The notes under the pieces are model-generated. The model saw only the letters and a program-made list of their open reading frames with translations. It was not told where the DNA came from and did no database searches. Below are positions 23,636-31,390 of a stretch of 64,000 bases of DNA, piece after piece (position 1 is the stretch's first letter; every line of letters begins with the position of its first letter). Source of the stretch: Streptomyces griseofuscus (GTDB lineage: Bacteria; Actinomycetota; Actinomycetes; Streptomycetales; Streptomycetaceae); the NCBI RefSeq assembly GCF_014673495.1, contig NZ_CP051006.1:6785501-6849500 (forward strand), written 5' to 3'. The position numbers and the translations under genes are program-made.

Positions 23636-24868
23636 ATGGCCGAACACCCCGCCTACCCCGTAGGTCTGCGCCTCTCCGGCCGCCGCGTGGTCGTCCTCGG
23701 CGCCGGGCAGGTCGCCCAGCGCCGGCTGCCCGCCCTGATCGCGGCCGGTGCGGACATCGTCCTCGTCTCTCCGGAGGCGACCCCCTCCGTCGAGGCGATG
23801 GCGGACACGGGCGAGCTCATCTGGCACCGGCGGCGCTACGCGGACGGCGACCTCGCCGACGCCTGGTACGCGCTCATCGCCACCAGCGACCCCGACGCCA
23901 ACGCCGCCGCCTCCGCCGAGGCCGAGCGGCACCGCGTCTGGTGCGTCCGCTCCGACGACGCCGACCTGGCCACCGCCTGGACCCCCGCCACCGGCACCAG
24001 CGAGGGCGTCACCGTCGCCGTCCTCACCACGGACGCCCGCGGCCGCGACCCCCGGCACACCGCCGCCATCCGCGACGCGGTCGTCGAGGGCCTGCGCGAC
24101 GGCACCCTGGTCGCCCCCCACCACCGCACCCGCGCCCCGGGCGTCGCGCTGGTCGGCGGCGGCCCCGGCGACCCCGACCTGATCACGGTCCGCGGCCGCC
24201 GGCTGCTCGCCGAGGCGGACGTCGTCATCGCCGACCGGCTCGGCCCCCGCGACCTGCTCGCCGAACTCCCGCCGCATGTCGAGGTGATCGACGCGGCGAA
24301 GATCCCGTACGGCCGCTACATGGCCCAGGAGGCCATCAACAACGCGCTGATCGAGCACGCCAAGCAGGGCAAGTCGGTGGTACGGCTCAAGGGCGGCGAC
24401 CCCTTCGTCTTCGGGCGCGGGATGGAGGAGGTCCAGGCGCTCGCCGAGGCCGGCATCCCCTGCACCGTCGTCCCGGGCATCTCCAGCTCCATCTCGGTGC
24501 CGGGCGCGGCCGGCATCCCGGTCACCCACCGGGGCGTCGCCCATGAGTTCACGGTCGTCAGCGGCCATGTCGCCCCCGACGACGCGCGTTCGCTGGTCGA
24601 CTGGCCCTCGCTGGCCAAGCTCACCGGCACCCTGGTGATCCTGATGGGCGTCGACAAGATCGGGAAGATCGCCGAGACGCTCGTCGCGCACGGCAAGTCC
24701 CCGAAGACCCCGGTCGCCCTGGTGCAGGAGGGCACGACGGCCGCGCAGCGCCGGGTCGACGCCACCCTCGCCACGGTCGCCGAGACCGTCCGCACCGAGG
24801 ACGTGAAGCCCCCGGCGGTCATCGTGATCGGCGCGGTCGTGACGGAGGGCCCCGATCGGGCCGTCTGA
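23636..24868 (+). CDS. cysG: Uroporphyrinogen-III C-methyltransferase / precorrin-2 dehydrogenase (CysG-type)
   Basis: A 410-residue bifunctional enzyme. The N-terminal 150 residues have the NAD-binding VVVLGAGQVAQRRL of precorrin-2 dehydrogenase. Residues about 160-410 are a SUMT methylase (GGGPGDPDLITVRG, RLKGGDPFVFGRGMEE, VPGISSSISVPGAAGIPVTHRG). It methylates uroporphyrinogen III to precorrin-2, the branch point to cobalamin and siroheme, and can oxidise it to sirohydrochlorin. ATG 23636 has GGAGGAG upstream; a longer frame running back into cobT is not coding. Adjacent to the BluB-CobT gene. Confidence 0.92.
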   Translation: MAEHPAYPVGLRLSGRRVVVLGAGQVAQRRLPALIAAGADIVLVSPEATPSVEAMADTGELIWHRRRYADGDLADAWYALIATSDPDANAAASAEAERHRVWCVRSDDADLATAWTPATGTSEGVTVAVLTTDARGRDPRHTAAIRDAVVEGLRDGTLVAPHHRTRAPGVALVGGGPGDPDLITVRGRRLLAEADVVIADRLGPRDLLAELPPHVEVIDAAKIPYGRYMAQEAINNALIEHAKQGKSVVRLKGGDPFVFGRGMEEVQALAEAGIPCTVVPGISSSISVPGAAGIPVTHRGVAHEFTVVSGHVAPDDARSLVDWPSLAKLTGTLVILMGVDKIGKIAETLVAHGKSPKTPVALVQEGTTAAQRRVDATLATVAETVRTEDVKPPAVIVIGAVVTEGPDRAV

Positions 24869-24957
24869 CCGAATACCCCCTTGATCACGCGTAACCTCGG
24901 GTAACGCACCTCTACCCAGCCGTTGGCACCACACCCAGGACAAGGCAGTATCACCCT

Positions 24958-25776
24958 GTGGCCGATCTCATCACCGTCGAGGATCCCGACGACCCGCGCC
25001 TCGCCGACTACACGGACCTGACCGACGTCGAGCTGCGCCGCAAGCGCGAGCCCGCCGAGGGCCTGTTCATCGCCGAGGGCGAGAAAGTCATCCGCCGCGC
25101 GAAGGAAGCCGGCTACGAGATGCGCTCCATGCTGCTCTCGGCCAAGTGGATCGACGTCATGCGCGACGTCATCGACGAACTTCCCGCCCCCGTCTACGCC
25201 GTGAGCCCCGAACTCGCCGAGCGCGTCACCGGCTACCACGTGCACCGCGGCGCCCTCGCCTCCATGCAGCGCAAGCCGCTGCCCACCGCCGCCGAACTGC
25301 TCGGCTCCGCCCGCCGCGTGGTGGTCATGGAGTCGGTCAACGACCACACCAACATCGGCGCCATCTTCCGCTCAGCGGCCGCCCTCGGCATGGACGCCGT
25401 GCTGCTCTCGCCCGACTGCGCCGACCCGCTGTACCGGCGCAGCGTCAAGGTGTCGATGGGCGCCGTGTTCTCGGTGCCGTACGCCCGCCTGGAGAACTGG
25501 CCGAAGGGCCTGGAGCAGGTCCGCGAGGCCGGCTTCACCCTGCTCGCCCTCACCCCGGACGAGAAGGCTCGCAGCCTGGACGAGGCCGCCCCGCACACCA
25601 TGGACAGGGTCGCGCTGATGCTGGGCGCCGAGGGCGGCGGCCTGTCCAGGCAGGCACTGGTCGCCGCCGACGAATGGGTCCGCATCCCGATGTCCCACGG
25701 CGTCGACTCGCTCAACGTGGGCGCCGCTGCCGCGGTCGCCTTCTACGCGGTGGCGACGGGACGACCCCGGTCCTGA
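24958..25776 (+). CDS. SpoU/TrmH-family RNA 2'-O-methyltransferase
   Basis: A 272-residue SAM-dependent SPOUT methyltransferase. An N-terminal substrate-binding region (LFIAEGEKVIRRA) precedes the knotted domain with NDHTNIGAIFRSAAALG (about residues 127-143), LMLGAEGGGLS and IPMSHGVDSLNVGAAAAVAFY. The target, rRNA or tRNA ribose, cannot be fixed from sequence. GTG 24958 is preceded by CAGTAT (24946-24951) six bases away, suggesting a leaderless mRNA. The 3' end overlaps the convergent kinase gene by 34 bp. Confidence 0.87.
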   Translation: MADLITVEDPDDPRLADYTDLTDVELRRKREPAEGLFIAEGEKVIRRAKEAGYEMRSMLLSAKWIDVMRDVIDELPAPVYAVSPELAERVTGYHVHRGALASMQRKPLPTAAELLGSARRVVVMESVNDHTNIGAIFRSAAALGMDAVLLSPDCADPLYRRSVKVSMGAVFSVPYARLENWPKGLEQVREAGFTLLALTPDEKARSLDEAAPHTMDRVALMLGAEGGGLSRQALVAADEWVRIPMSHGVDSLNVGAAAAVAFYAVATGRPRS

Positions 25777-27194
25777 CCGGGACTCTCCGGCGCTCCGGCG
25801 CCGCGCCAGGTGGGGGAGGACCCGTACGGGTCGCCGTACGACCCCTCGCCGCCGGCCGCCCGCGCGTGGTCGGCAGGCAGCTGCCGTGACTGCCGTACGC
25901 CCGTCCCGGCGCTCCCGCCGGACGCGCCCCCGGACCCGTCGCCCAGACCCCGGGCCGGGCCCTGGCAGCCCTGGGCCAGGGCGATACCGAGGGCCACGAG
26001 CAGGGTCACCACGAAGAACACGGTGAGGCGCTGACGCAGCAGGCGGGGGTTGGCGGGGCGCAGCCCGGTCCTCGTGGTGCGCGGCGCCGGACGCCGGGCA
26101 CCGCCGCGGCTGCCACCGGTGGACCGGGGGCCGCCGCTGCCCCGCTGCTCGGGGGCGGGCCGCGCCGCACCCTGACGCGAGGGAGTACCGCCACCGCGTG
26201 AACCGCCCCGCGAGGGCACCCCGTTCCGGGGGGCCGCACCGCCCGGCAACGGTGTGCCGGGGGCCTGGCGGCGCGCGGCACGCTGCGGTTCGGGGTAGGT
26301 GTCGACGAGCCGCCCGGTGGGCCGGTCCGCCTCCGCCGCGCGCGGGGACGGCGGTCGTGCCTCGCTCAGACCCTGGGCCTCGCGGGCCGCGATCTCCTTG
26401 AGCCGCAGCGACAGCTGGAGGGTGCTGGGCCGGTCCTCGGGGTTCTTGGCGAGACAGGCCCGGATCAGCGGGGCGAGCGCGTCGGGCACACCGTGCAGAT
26501 GCGGCTCCTCGTGCACCACCCGGTACAGCATCACCTCCGAACTGCCGTGTCCGAAGGGGGAGTCGCCGGTCGAGGCGTAGGCGAGGGTCGCGCCCAGCGA
26601 GAAGACGTCGGTGGCCGGGGTGACGGCCGCGCCGCGCACCTGCTCGGGCGCGAGGAAGCCCGGGGAGCCCACGGCGGTGCCCACATGGGTGAGGGTGGAG
26701 GCGCCGGTGGACCAGGCGATGCCGAAGTCGATGATCCGCGGCCCCTTGGGGGACAGCAGGATGTTGGAGGGCTTCAGGTCCCGGTGGACCACTCCCGCCT
26801 CGTGCACCGCGACCAGACCCTCGGACAGTGCCGCGCCGATCGCCGCCGCGTCGGCCGCGAGCAGCGCTCCCTCGTCGGCGACCCGGTCGTGCAGCGAGGG
26901 CCCGGGGACGTACTGGGTGGCGAACCAGGGGCGGTCGGCCTCCAGGTCGGCGGCCACCAGCCGGGCCGTGCAACCACCCCGGATCCGACGGGCCGCGGAG
27001 ACCTCGCGCGCGAAACGCGAGCGGAACTCCTGGTCCTCGGCGAGATCGGGCCGGATCACCTTCAGCGCGACCCGCTGGCCCTTCTTGTCGGAGCCGAGGT
27101 AGACCACGCCCATCCCGCCCGCGCCGAGCCGTCGGTGAAGCCTGAACGAGCCGACGACGCGCGGGTCCTCGCGCCTCAGGCGCATCATCGCCAT
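25743..27194 (-). CDS. Membrane Ser/Thr protein kinase (PknB/Hanks type)
   Basis: A 483-residue receptor-like kinase. The catalytic domain (about residues 14-275) shows LGAGGMGVVYLG, the ATP lysine in VALKVI, catalytic HRDLKPSNILL, DFGIAW (DFG) and the LAPEQV P+1 region. A Gly/Arg/Pro-rich linker follows, then one membrane helix at about 388-408 (FFVVTLLVALGIALAQG) and a short Gly/Ser-rich outer tail without PASTA repeats. I chose ATG 27194 (GGGGAT upstream); ATG 27200 is also possible. Tail-to-tail overlap with the methyltransferase. Targets unknown. Confidence 0.92.
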   Translation of the reverse strand: MAMMRLRREDPRVVGSFRLHRRLGAGGMGVVYLGSDKKGQRVALKVIRPDLAEDQEFRSRFAREVSAARRIRGGCTARLVAADLEADRPWFATQYVPGPSLHDRVADEGALLAADAAAIGAALSEGLVAVHEAGVVHRDLKPSNILLSPKGPRIIDFGIAWSTGASTLTHVGTAVGSPGFLAPEQVRGAAVTPATDVFSLGATLAYASTGDSPFGHGSSEVMLYRVVHEEPHLHGVPDALAPLIRACLAKNPEDRPSTLQLSLRLKEIAAREAQGLSEARPPSPRAAEADRPTGRLVDTYPEPQRAARRQAPGTPLPGGAAPRNGVPSRGGSRGGGTPSRQGAARPAPEQRGSGGPRSTGGSRGGARRPAPRTTRTGLRPANPRLLRQRLTVFFVVTLLVALGIALAQGCQGPARGLGDGSGGASGGSAGTGVRQSRQLPADHARAAGGEGSYGDPYGSSPTWRGAGAPESPGQDRGRPVATA

Positions 27195-27832
27195 GTTCAT
27201 CCCCGCTGCCCGGTCCCTCTGACGTGGCACAGCTTACGTTTCCCGGGCCGCCCGCGCGCAGAGGCCGCGCCCTCTCGGCGCGACGGATTGTGCGCGCCAC
27301 GCCGGTGAGGTGAGGCGGGGTCAGGACGGCAGCCCCCATTGCCCTCTTGACCGGCCGTCACCGTCAACCGGGCGCGACCAAGGGGACGTTGACCCCGCCG
27401 CGACCAGGGGCCCCCTCCCTTCCCGCCCTTCCCGCGAGCCACCGGGGACGCCCCGCCCCACCCGTCGCCGACCGGCGCCCGAAGCCCGCCCGGCAGCCAC
27501 CCCATGACCGTCCCGAGTGATCGAAGTCACGCGTTCCGGGGCGCCGCCCGCATCCGACATGCCCGACACGGGGGGCGACACCTCAGGGATGACCCCGAGA
27601 CCGGGGACCGGCTCTCCACCCTGGGGAGTACACCGCGGCCGGGGGCTCATCCTCCGGGAGGCCAGCCAATCGGTACGAGGGCATGACGCCCGGTTCGGGC
27701 CCCGCGCCTAGATTTGAGGTCAAGCGGCGGGTGCAGCGCTCGTCCCCCGAGGTCGGACACCCGCCGCTGTGAAGACAGCAGCTGTAGAGACGACAGCTGC
27801 GAAGACAACACGAGACGGTCAGGAGAGGGACC
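27195..27832. other. 638-bp gene-free region with a structured leader
   Basis: Between the kinase and a small membrane-peptide gene, both reading outward. The first 500 bp show no convincing ORF or hairpin. A -10-like TAGATT is at 27709-27714. Downstream come two perfect inverted repeats: an 11-bp pair (27723-27733/27758-27768, 24-base loop) and an 8-bp pair GCAGCTGT/ACAGCTGC (27778-27785/27793-27800, 7-base loop). AGGAGAGG then precedes the ATG at 27833. Confidence 0.55.
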
Positions 27833-28009
27833 ATGACCCACCCGGCACCGCGACGTCCCACGTTCGCACCCCGCCGCGCGGGTCGCCGCCACCCCTTGGT
27901 GGCGACACTCATGGCCCTTCCCCTGGCGGCCCTGCTCCTGCTCGTCTTCGACGGCTGGGAGACGGTGGCCACACAGGCGTCGTCCGTGGGTGCGATGCTG
28001 GGGCGCTGA
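27833..28009 (+). CDS. 58-residue single-span membrane peptide, unknown function
   Basis: ATG 27833 to TGA 28007-28009, with a strong AGGAGAGG site 6 bases upstream. The N-terminal 22 residues are basic and Pro-rich (PRRPTFAPRRAGRR). One membrane helix (about residues 24-42, VATLMALPLAALLLLVFDG) and a short outer tail (WETVATQASSVGAMLGR) follow. The positive-inside rule places the N terminus in the cytoplasm. It has its own promoter-like box, a structured 5' leader and a T-tailed terminator 88 bp downstream, so it is a stand-alone transcription unit. I do not recognise a function; a signal-peptide-like export of the tail is possible. Confidence 0.7.
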   Translation: MTHPAPRRPTFAPRRAGRRHPLVATLMALPLAALLLLVFDGWETVATQASSVGAMLGR

Positions 28010-28097
28010 GCGGCGACCCCAGGCCCGAAAGAGCGGTTCGGGCGGGGACATCCATCCATGAAACCCCGTGGGGACGGGGGTGCGGCGGACGGCACAT

Positions 28098-28129
28098 ATG
28101 CCGGCGCAGCTGGGGAGCTGCGCCGGCAT
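28098..28129 (+). terminator. Intrinsic terminator of the 58-aa gene
   Basis: Perfect 14-bp stem (28098-28111/28116-28129) with a GGGG loop, followed by CGCCGTTTTCC. The T tract is unusual for this genome and makes it a classic Rho-independent terminator. Confidence 0.85.
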
Positions 28130-28138
28130 CGCCGTTTT

Positions 28139-28211
28139 CCGGGTGCGGTTCGACGCCGGGCGCGGGCCCCGATGGCCGCTCGCGCGGTTCCCCGCACCCC
28201 TTCAGGGCGCC
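28139..28211 (-). repeat. Streptomyces-type dispersed intergenic repeat, copy 2
   Basis: Read on the minus strand from 28211, GGCGCCCTGAAGGGGTGCGG matches the head of the repeat at 4379 (one inserted T and one C-to-T change), then diverges into a GC-rich tail. Confidence 0.6.
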
Positions 28212-28281
28212 TCCGTACGGGAACCGGCACCCTCCACTCCACCGTCGTACCCCTCACTTCACCCCGACCACCCGAGGCCCC

Positions 28282-29181
28282 GTGACCATCCTCCCCGCGC
28301 TCACGGCACACATCCGCGCCGCAGGCACCCCCGCCGGTACTCCCACCGCCCCCACCACCCTCGCCGACCGCCCCGACGCCACCGTCCTCCGCCTCGGGGA
28401 CACCGTCGTCAAGGCCCACGCCCCCGGCACCGACCCCGCCCGGCTGACCCGGCGCCTCGAAACGGCCGCCGCACTGCCCGGCGTCCTGCTGCCCCCGCTC
28501 ACCACCACCGCGGAGGAACTGCACGACCGCCTGATCACCTCCTGGCCGTACGGCACCCCCGTGGACCCCGACACCCCCGCCGCCGCCCCCTGGGCAGCCG
28601 TGGCCACCCTCCTCGCCCTGCTGCACCGCAGCACCCCCCACCCGGCGCTGCCCCCGATGCGCGGCCCCGCCAAGGCCGCCCGTGCCGTCACCCGGCTCCG
28701 CGCCGCCGTCCACGCGCACCCGCACCCCGCCGCCCGCCCCGTCCTCCACGCCTGGGCCGCCCTCCCCGCCTGGGCCCGCGCCGAGGCCCCGATGCCCGGG
28801 CCCGCCCTCCTCTGCCACGGCGACCTCCACCTCGGCCAACTCGTCCGGCACCCCGCCCCCGACGGCCCCTGGCGGCTGATCGACGTGGACGACCTGGGAC
28901 TCGGCGTCCCCGCCTGGGACCTCGCCCGCCCCGCCGCCTGGTACGCCTGCGGACTCCTCCCGCCCGACGACTGGACCCGCTTCCTGACCGCCTACCAGGA
29001 GGCGAACGGCCCCGCCGTGCCCGCGACCGGTGACCCCTGGCCCGCCCTGGACGTCCCGGCCCGCGCCCTCACCGTCCAGACGGCCGCCCTGGCGATCACC
29101 AAGGCGCTCGCGGCGGACCGCCCGCTGGACGAGATCGAACAGGCCGTCGTCGACGCCTGTGCCCGTATGCCCGCAGGCTGA
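28282..29181 (+). CDS. Phosphotransferase-family (APH/maltokinase-like) protein
   Basis: A 299-residue kinase-fold protein of the aminoglycoside-phosphotransferase superfamily. The catalytic loop reads CHGDLHLGQLV (about residues 178-188) and the metal-binding strand LIDVDDLGLGVPAWDLARP. The loop ends in Gln where drug-modifying APHs have Asn, as in maltokinase-like members. The N lobe is short and weakly conserved. It may phosphorylate a small molecule; antibiotic resistance should not be assumed. GTG 28282 has only a weak GAGG site. Tandem with the zinc-ribbon gene, 110 bp apart. Confidence 0.75.
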   Translation: MTILPALTAHIRAAGTPAGTPTAPTTLADRPDATVLRLGDTVVKAHAPGTDPARLTRRLETAAALPGVLLPPLTTTAEELHDRLITSWPYGTPVDPDTPAAAPWAAVATLLALLHRSTPHPALPPMRGPAKAARAVTRLRAAVHAHPHPAARPVLHAWAALPAWARAEAPMPGPALLCHGDLHLGQLVRHPAPDGPWRLIDVDDLGLGVPAWDLARPAAWYACGLLPPDDWTRFLTAYQEANGPAVPATGDPWPALDVPARALTVQTAALAITKALAADRPLDEIEQAVVDACARMPAG

Positions 29182-29291
29182 ACAGCGCGGGCCGGGGTCC
29201 TCCGCGAAGACATTGCAACCACGCGAGGTGAAACGGAGTCTGTGCTGGAGAACCGCCAAGCAGTACCGACCGGCGAGGAGTTGAGCCGACG

Positions 29292-29624
29292 ATGCAGTGT
29301 CCGAAGTGCCACGCACCCATGCAGACGTACAACCGCAGCGGCGTCCAGATCGAGCAGTGCAGCGGGTGCCGCGGCATCTTCCTCGACTACGGCGAGCTGG
29401 AGGCGCTGACCCAGGTGGAGTCCCAGTGGGTCAAGCCCGTCCCGCCGGCCCCGCCCGCCGCCCCCGGGGGGTACCCGGCCCCGACCGCGCCCGCCTGGGG
29501 CGCCCCGTACGGCGGCCATGGCGGCGGTCACGGCGGTGGGCACTACGAGCACGGGCATCACGGGCATCATGGCCACCACGATCGCCACCACCGGAGCTTC
29601 ACGCACATGCTGTTCTCCAGCTGA
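29292..29624 (+). CDS. TFIIB-type zinc-ribbon protein with His-rich tail
   Basis: A 110-residue protein. Residues 1-45 are a zf-TFIIB ribbon: CPKC at residues 3-6 and CSGCRGIFLDYGELEAL from residue 23, giving four Cys ligands. A Pro/Ala-rich linker follows, then a Gly/His-rich tail (GGHGGGHGGGHYEHGHHGHH...) with about 17 His. Zinc-ribbon proteins of this type are small metal-binding proteins without a set function. The tail suggests Zn/Ni/Cu binding or storage. GAGGAG lies 11 bases before ATG. A terminator follows immediately. Confidence 0.82.
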   Translation: MQCPKCHAPMQTYNRSGVQIEQCSGCRGIFLDYGELEALTQVESQWVKPVPPAPPAAPGGYPAPTAPAWGAPYGGHGGGHGGGHYEHGHHGHHGHHDRHHRSFTHMLFSS

Positions 29625-29634
29625 GGCCCACGCA

Positions 29635-29668
29635 GAAGCCCCCGGCCGTGGAAACGGCCGGGGGCTTC
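29635..29668. terminator. Bidirectional terminator between zinc-ribbon gene and tRNA cluster
   Basis: Perfect 15-bp stem (29635-29649/29654-29668) with a GGAA loop. It lies 11 bp after the zinc-ribbon stop and 9 bp after the last minus-strand tRNA-Val, so it can end both transcripts. Confidence 0.8.
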
Positions 29669-29676
29669 TCGGTGTG

Positions 29677-29748
29677 TGGACGATACTGGGATTGAACCAG
29701 TGACCTCTTCCGTGTCAGGGAAGCGCTCTCCCGCTGAGCTAATCGTCC
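29677..29748 (-). tRNA. tRNA-Val(GAC), copy 3 of the cluster
   Basis: 72 nt with acceptor stem GGACGAT/ATCGTCC, discriminator A, anticodon GAC in loop CTGACAC and T-loop TTCAATC. CCA is not encoded. Confidence 0.95.
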
Positions 29749-29777
29749 GCGGACGGTGATCCGGGGATCACGGTCAG

Positions 29778-29849
29778 TGCGCGATACTGGGATTGAACCA
29801 GTGACCTCTTCCGTGTCAGGGAAGCGCTCTCCCGCTGAGCTAATCGCGC
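29778..29849 (-). tRNA. tRNA-Val(GAC), copy 2, variant acceptor stem
   Basis: Identical body to its two neighbours, but the acceptor stem is GCGCGAT/ATCGCGC instead of GGACGAT/ATCGTCC, with both sides changed together so pairing is kept. Anticodon GAC, discriminator A. CCA is not encoded. Confidence 0.95.
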
Positions 29850-29899
29850 GGGGTGGATCTTCGAGAGACCCGGGATCCCCGGACGGACCGGGGATCCAG

Positions 29900-29971
29900 T
29901 GGACGATACTGGGATTGAACCAGTGACCTCTTCCGTGTCAGGGAAGCGCTCTCCCGCTGAGCTAATCGTCC
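29900..29971 (-). tRNA. tRNA-Val(GAC), copy 1
   Basis: 72 nt, the same sequence as the copy at 29677-29748: acceptor GGACGAT, anticodon GAC, discriminator A. It starts 2 bp after the CCA end of tRNA-Cys. Confidence 0.95.
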
Positions 29972-29972
29972 T

Positions 29973-30046
29973 TGGAGGTGGAGACGGGATTTGAACCCGT
30001 GTAGACGGCTTTGCAGGCCGTTGCCTCGCCTCTCGGCCACTCCACC
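29973..30046 (-). tRNA. tRNA-Cys(GCA)
   Basis: 71 nt plus an encoded CCA (29973-29975). Acceptor GGTGGAG/CTCCACC, discriminator U, anticodon GCA between ACGGC/GCCGT arms. It is the tRNA whose charging would be read by the metNIQ leader. Confidence 0.95.
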
Positions 30047-30084
30047 AGGAGTGTAGGGGATCAGGATGACCCCTTCTTCCTTCG

Positions 30085-30157
30085 AGCGGACGACGAGGCT
30101 CGAACTCGCGACCTCAACCTTGGCAAGGTTGCGCTCTACCAACTGAGCTACGTCCGC
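30085..30157 (-). tRNA. tRNA-Gly(GCC)
   Basis: 73 nt, acceptor GCGGACG/CGTCCGC, anticodon GCC between CAACC/GGTTG arms, discriminator U; CCA not encoded. First gene of the tRNA operon. Confidence 0.95.
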
Positions 30158-30198
30158 CTGTCGTTTCGGTCCGCTTCCGCGTCCCGGCGACGTGTTGA

Positions 30199-30226
30199 AC
30201 TCTAGCGGATTCCCGGGCCAGTACAA
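30199..30226 (-). promoter_or_regulatory. Promoter of the tRNA-Gly/Cys/Val operon
   Basis: On the minus strand TTGTAC (30226-30221), a 16-bp spacer and TAGAGT (30204-30199) resemble SigA -35/-10 boxes. They lie about 42 bp upstream of tRNA-Gly. Confidence 0.6.
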
Positions 30227-30334
30227 AAACGCGTTTGCGCAGCGTGCTGCGGTGCACCCGGCGGACCCGATGGTCAGGGGCCCCTCCGGGACATCCCCGG
30301 GTCACCTCCGGGACACCCACCTAGACTCGGGCAT

Positions 30335-31390
30335 GTGCTCCACCATGCTCCTGGCCTTCCCCCGCTGGCCCGCTTCGGCGACCGCCTCGCCACCGGCCTC
30401 CTCGATGTCACCAGCGATCCCGCCGCCCTGGAGTCCACGGGCTTCTGGGCCGTGTGCGCGGACTTCGAGGGCCGTCTGACCTGCGCACGCTTCGCGGACG
30501 TACGACATGCCCCGGTGCCCGCCCCGGTGCCCGGCGGCTGGCAGGGCCCCGCGGTGGGGGACTGGGCCACCTCCCTGGACCGCGCCGCCTACACCGCGGC
30601 CGTGCGCCGTATCCGCGCCCACATAGCGGCCGGCGAGGTTTACCAGGCCAATCTCTGCCGAGTGCTCAGCGCGCCGATCGCCCCCGACGCCGACGTGGAC
30701 GCCCTGGCCGCCCTGCTGGCCCGCGGCAACCCGGCGCCGTACGCGGGAACGATCCGGCTGCCCGCGCACGGCGTGGAGATCGCCACCGCCTCCCCGGAAC
30801 TGTTCCTGCGCCGCTTTGGCCGCACCGTGGAGTCGGGCCCCATCAAGGGCACCGGCCGCACCGAGGCGGACCTGCTGGAGAAGGACTACGCCGAGAACGT
30901 GATGATCGTGGACCTGGTCCGCAACGATATCGGGCGCGTCTGCGCCACCGGCAGCGTCACCGTCCCCGACCTGTGCGTCGTGGAGAAGCACCCCGGGCTC
31001 GTCCACCTCGTCTCCGCCGTCCGCGGCGAGCTGCGCGCCGACGCCGGCTGGCCCGAGCTGCTCGGCGCCGCCTTCCCGCCCGGCTCCGTCACCGGCGCGC
31101 CCAAGTCCAGCGCCCTGCGGATCATCGAGGCCCTGGAGCCGGTACCGCGCGGCCCCTACTGCGGCGGCATCGGCTGGGTGGACGCCGATCGAGGCACCGC
31201 CGAGCTGGCCGTGGGCATCCGCACCTTCTGGATCGACCGAGCCGAGGGCGTCCTGCGTTTCGGCTCCGGCGCCGGGATCACCTGGGGGTCGGACCCGGAG
31301 GGGGAGTGGCGGGAGACCGAACTGAAGGCGTCCCGGCTGCTCGCGGTAGCGTCGGGGGCGTACGAGGCGAGTGGAGAGGCGTGCGTATGA
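30335..31390 (+). CDS. pabB: Chorismate-binding enzyme, aminodeoxychorismate synthase component I-like
   Basis: A 351-residue enzyme with the chorismate-utilising fold: VYQANLCRVL (about residues 104-113), SPELFLRRFG, the PIKGTGRTEAD loop, VDLVRNDIGRVC, PGSVTGAPKSSALRIIE and RGPYCGGIGW. It aminates chorismate to 4-amino-4-deoxychorismate for folate p-aminobenzoate. It lacks the usual long N-terminal domain (normally about 450 residues), a short form seen in actinobacteria; no glutamine amidotransferase gene is nearby. GTG 30335 follows TAGACT (30322-30327) by 7 bases: leaderless. Overlaps pabC by 4 bases. Confidence 0.85.
   Translation: MLHHAPGLPPLARFGDRLATGLLDVTSDPAALESTGFWAVCADFEGRLTCARFADVRHAPVPAPVPGGWQGPAVGDWATSLDRAAYTAAVRRIRAHIAAGEVYQANLCRVLSAPIAPDADVDALAALLARGNPAPYAGTIRLPAHGVEIATASPELFLRRFGRTVESGPIKGTGRTEADLLEKDYAENVMIVDLVRNDIGRVCATGSVTVPDLCVVEKHPGLVHLVSAVRGELRADAGWPELLGAAFPPGSVTGAPKSSALRIIEALEPVPRGPYCGGIGWVDADRGTAELAVGIRTFWIDRAEGVLRFGSGAGITWGSDPEGEWRETELKASRLLAVASGAYEASGEACV

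Noticed and set aside
27583..29316. A 577-codon minus-strand frame across 27.6-29.3 kb
   Set aside because: It runs through the plus-strand phosphotransferase, the micro-protein gene and a terminator, and its product is Gly/Arg low complexity; a shadow of high GC.
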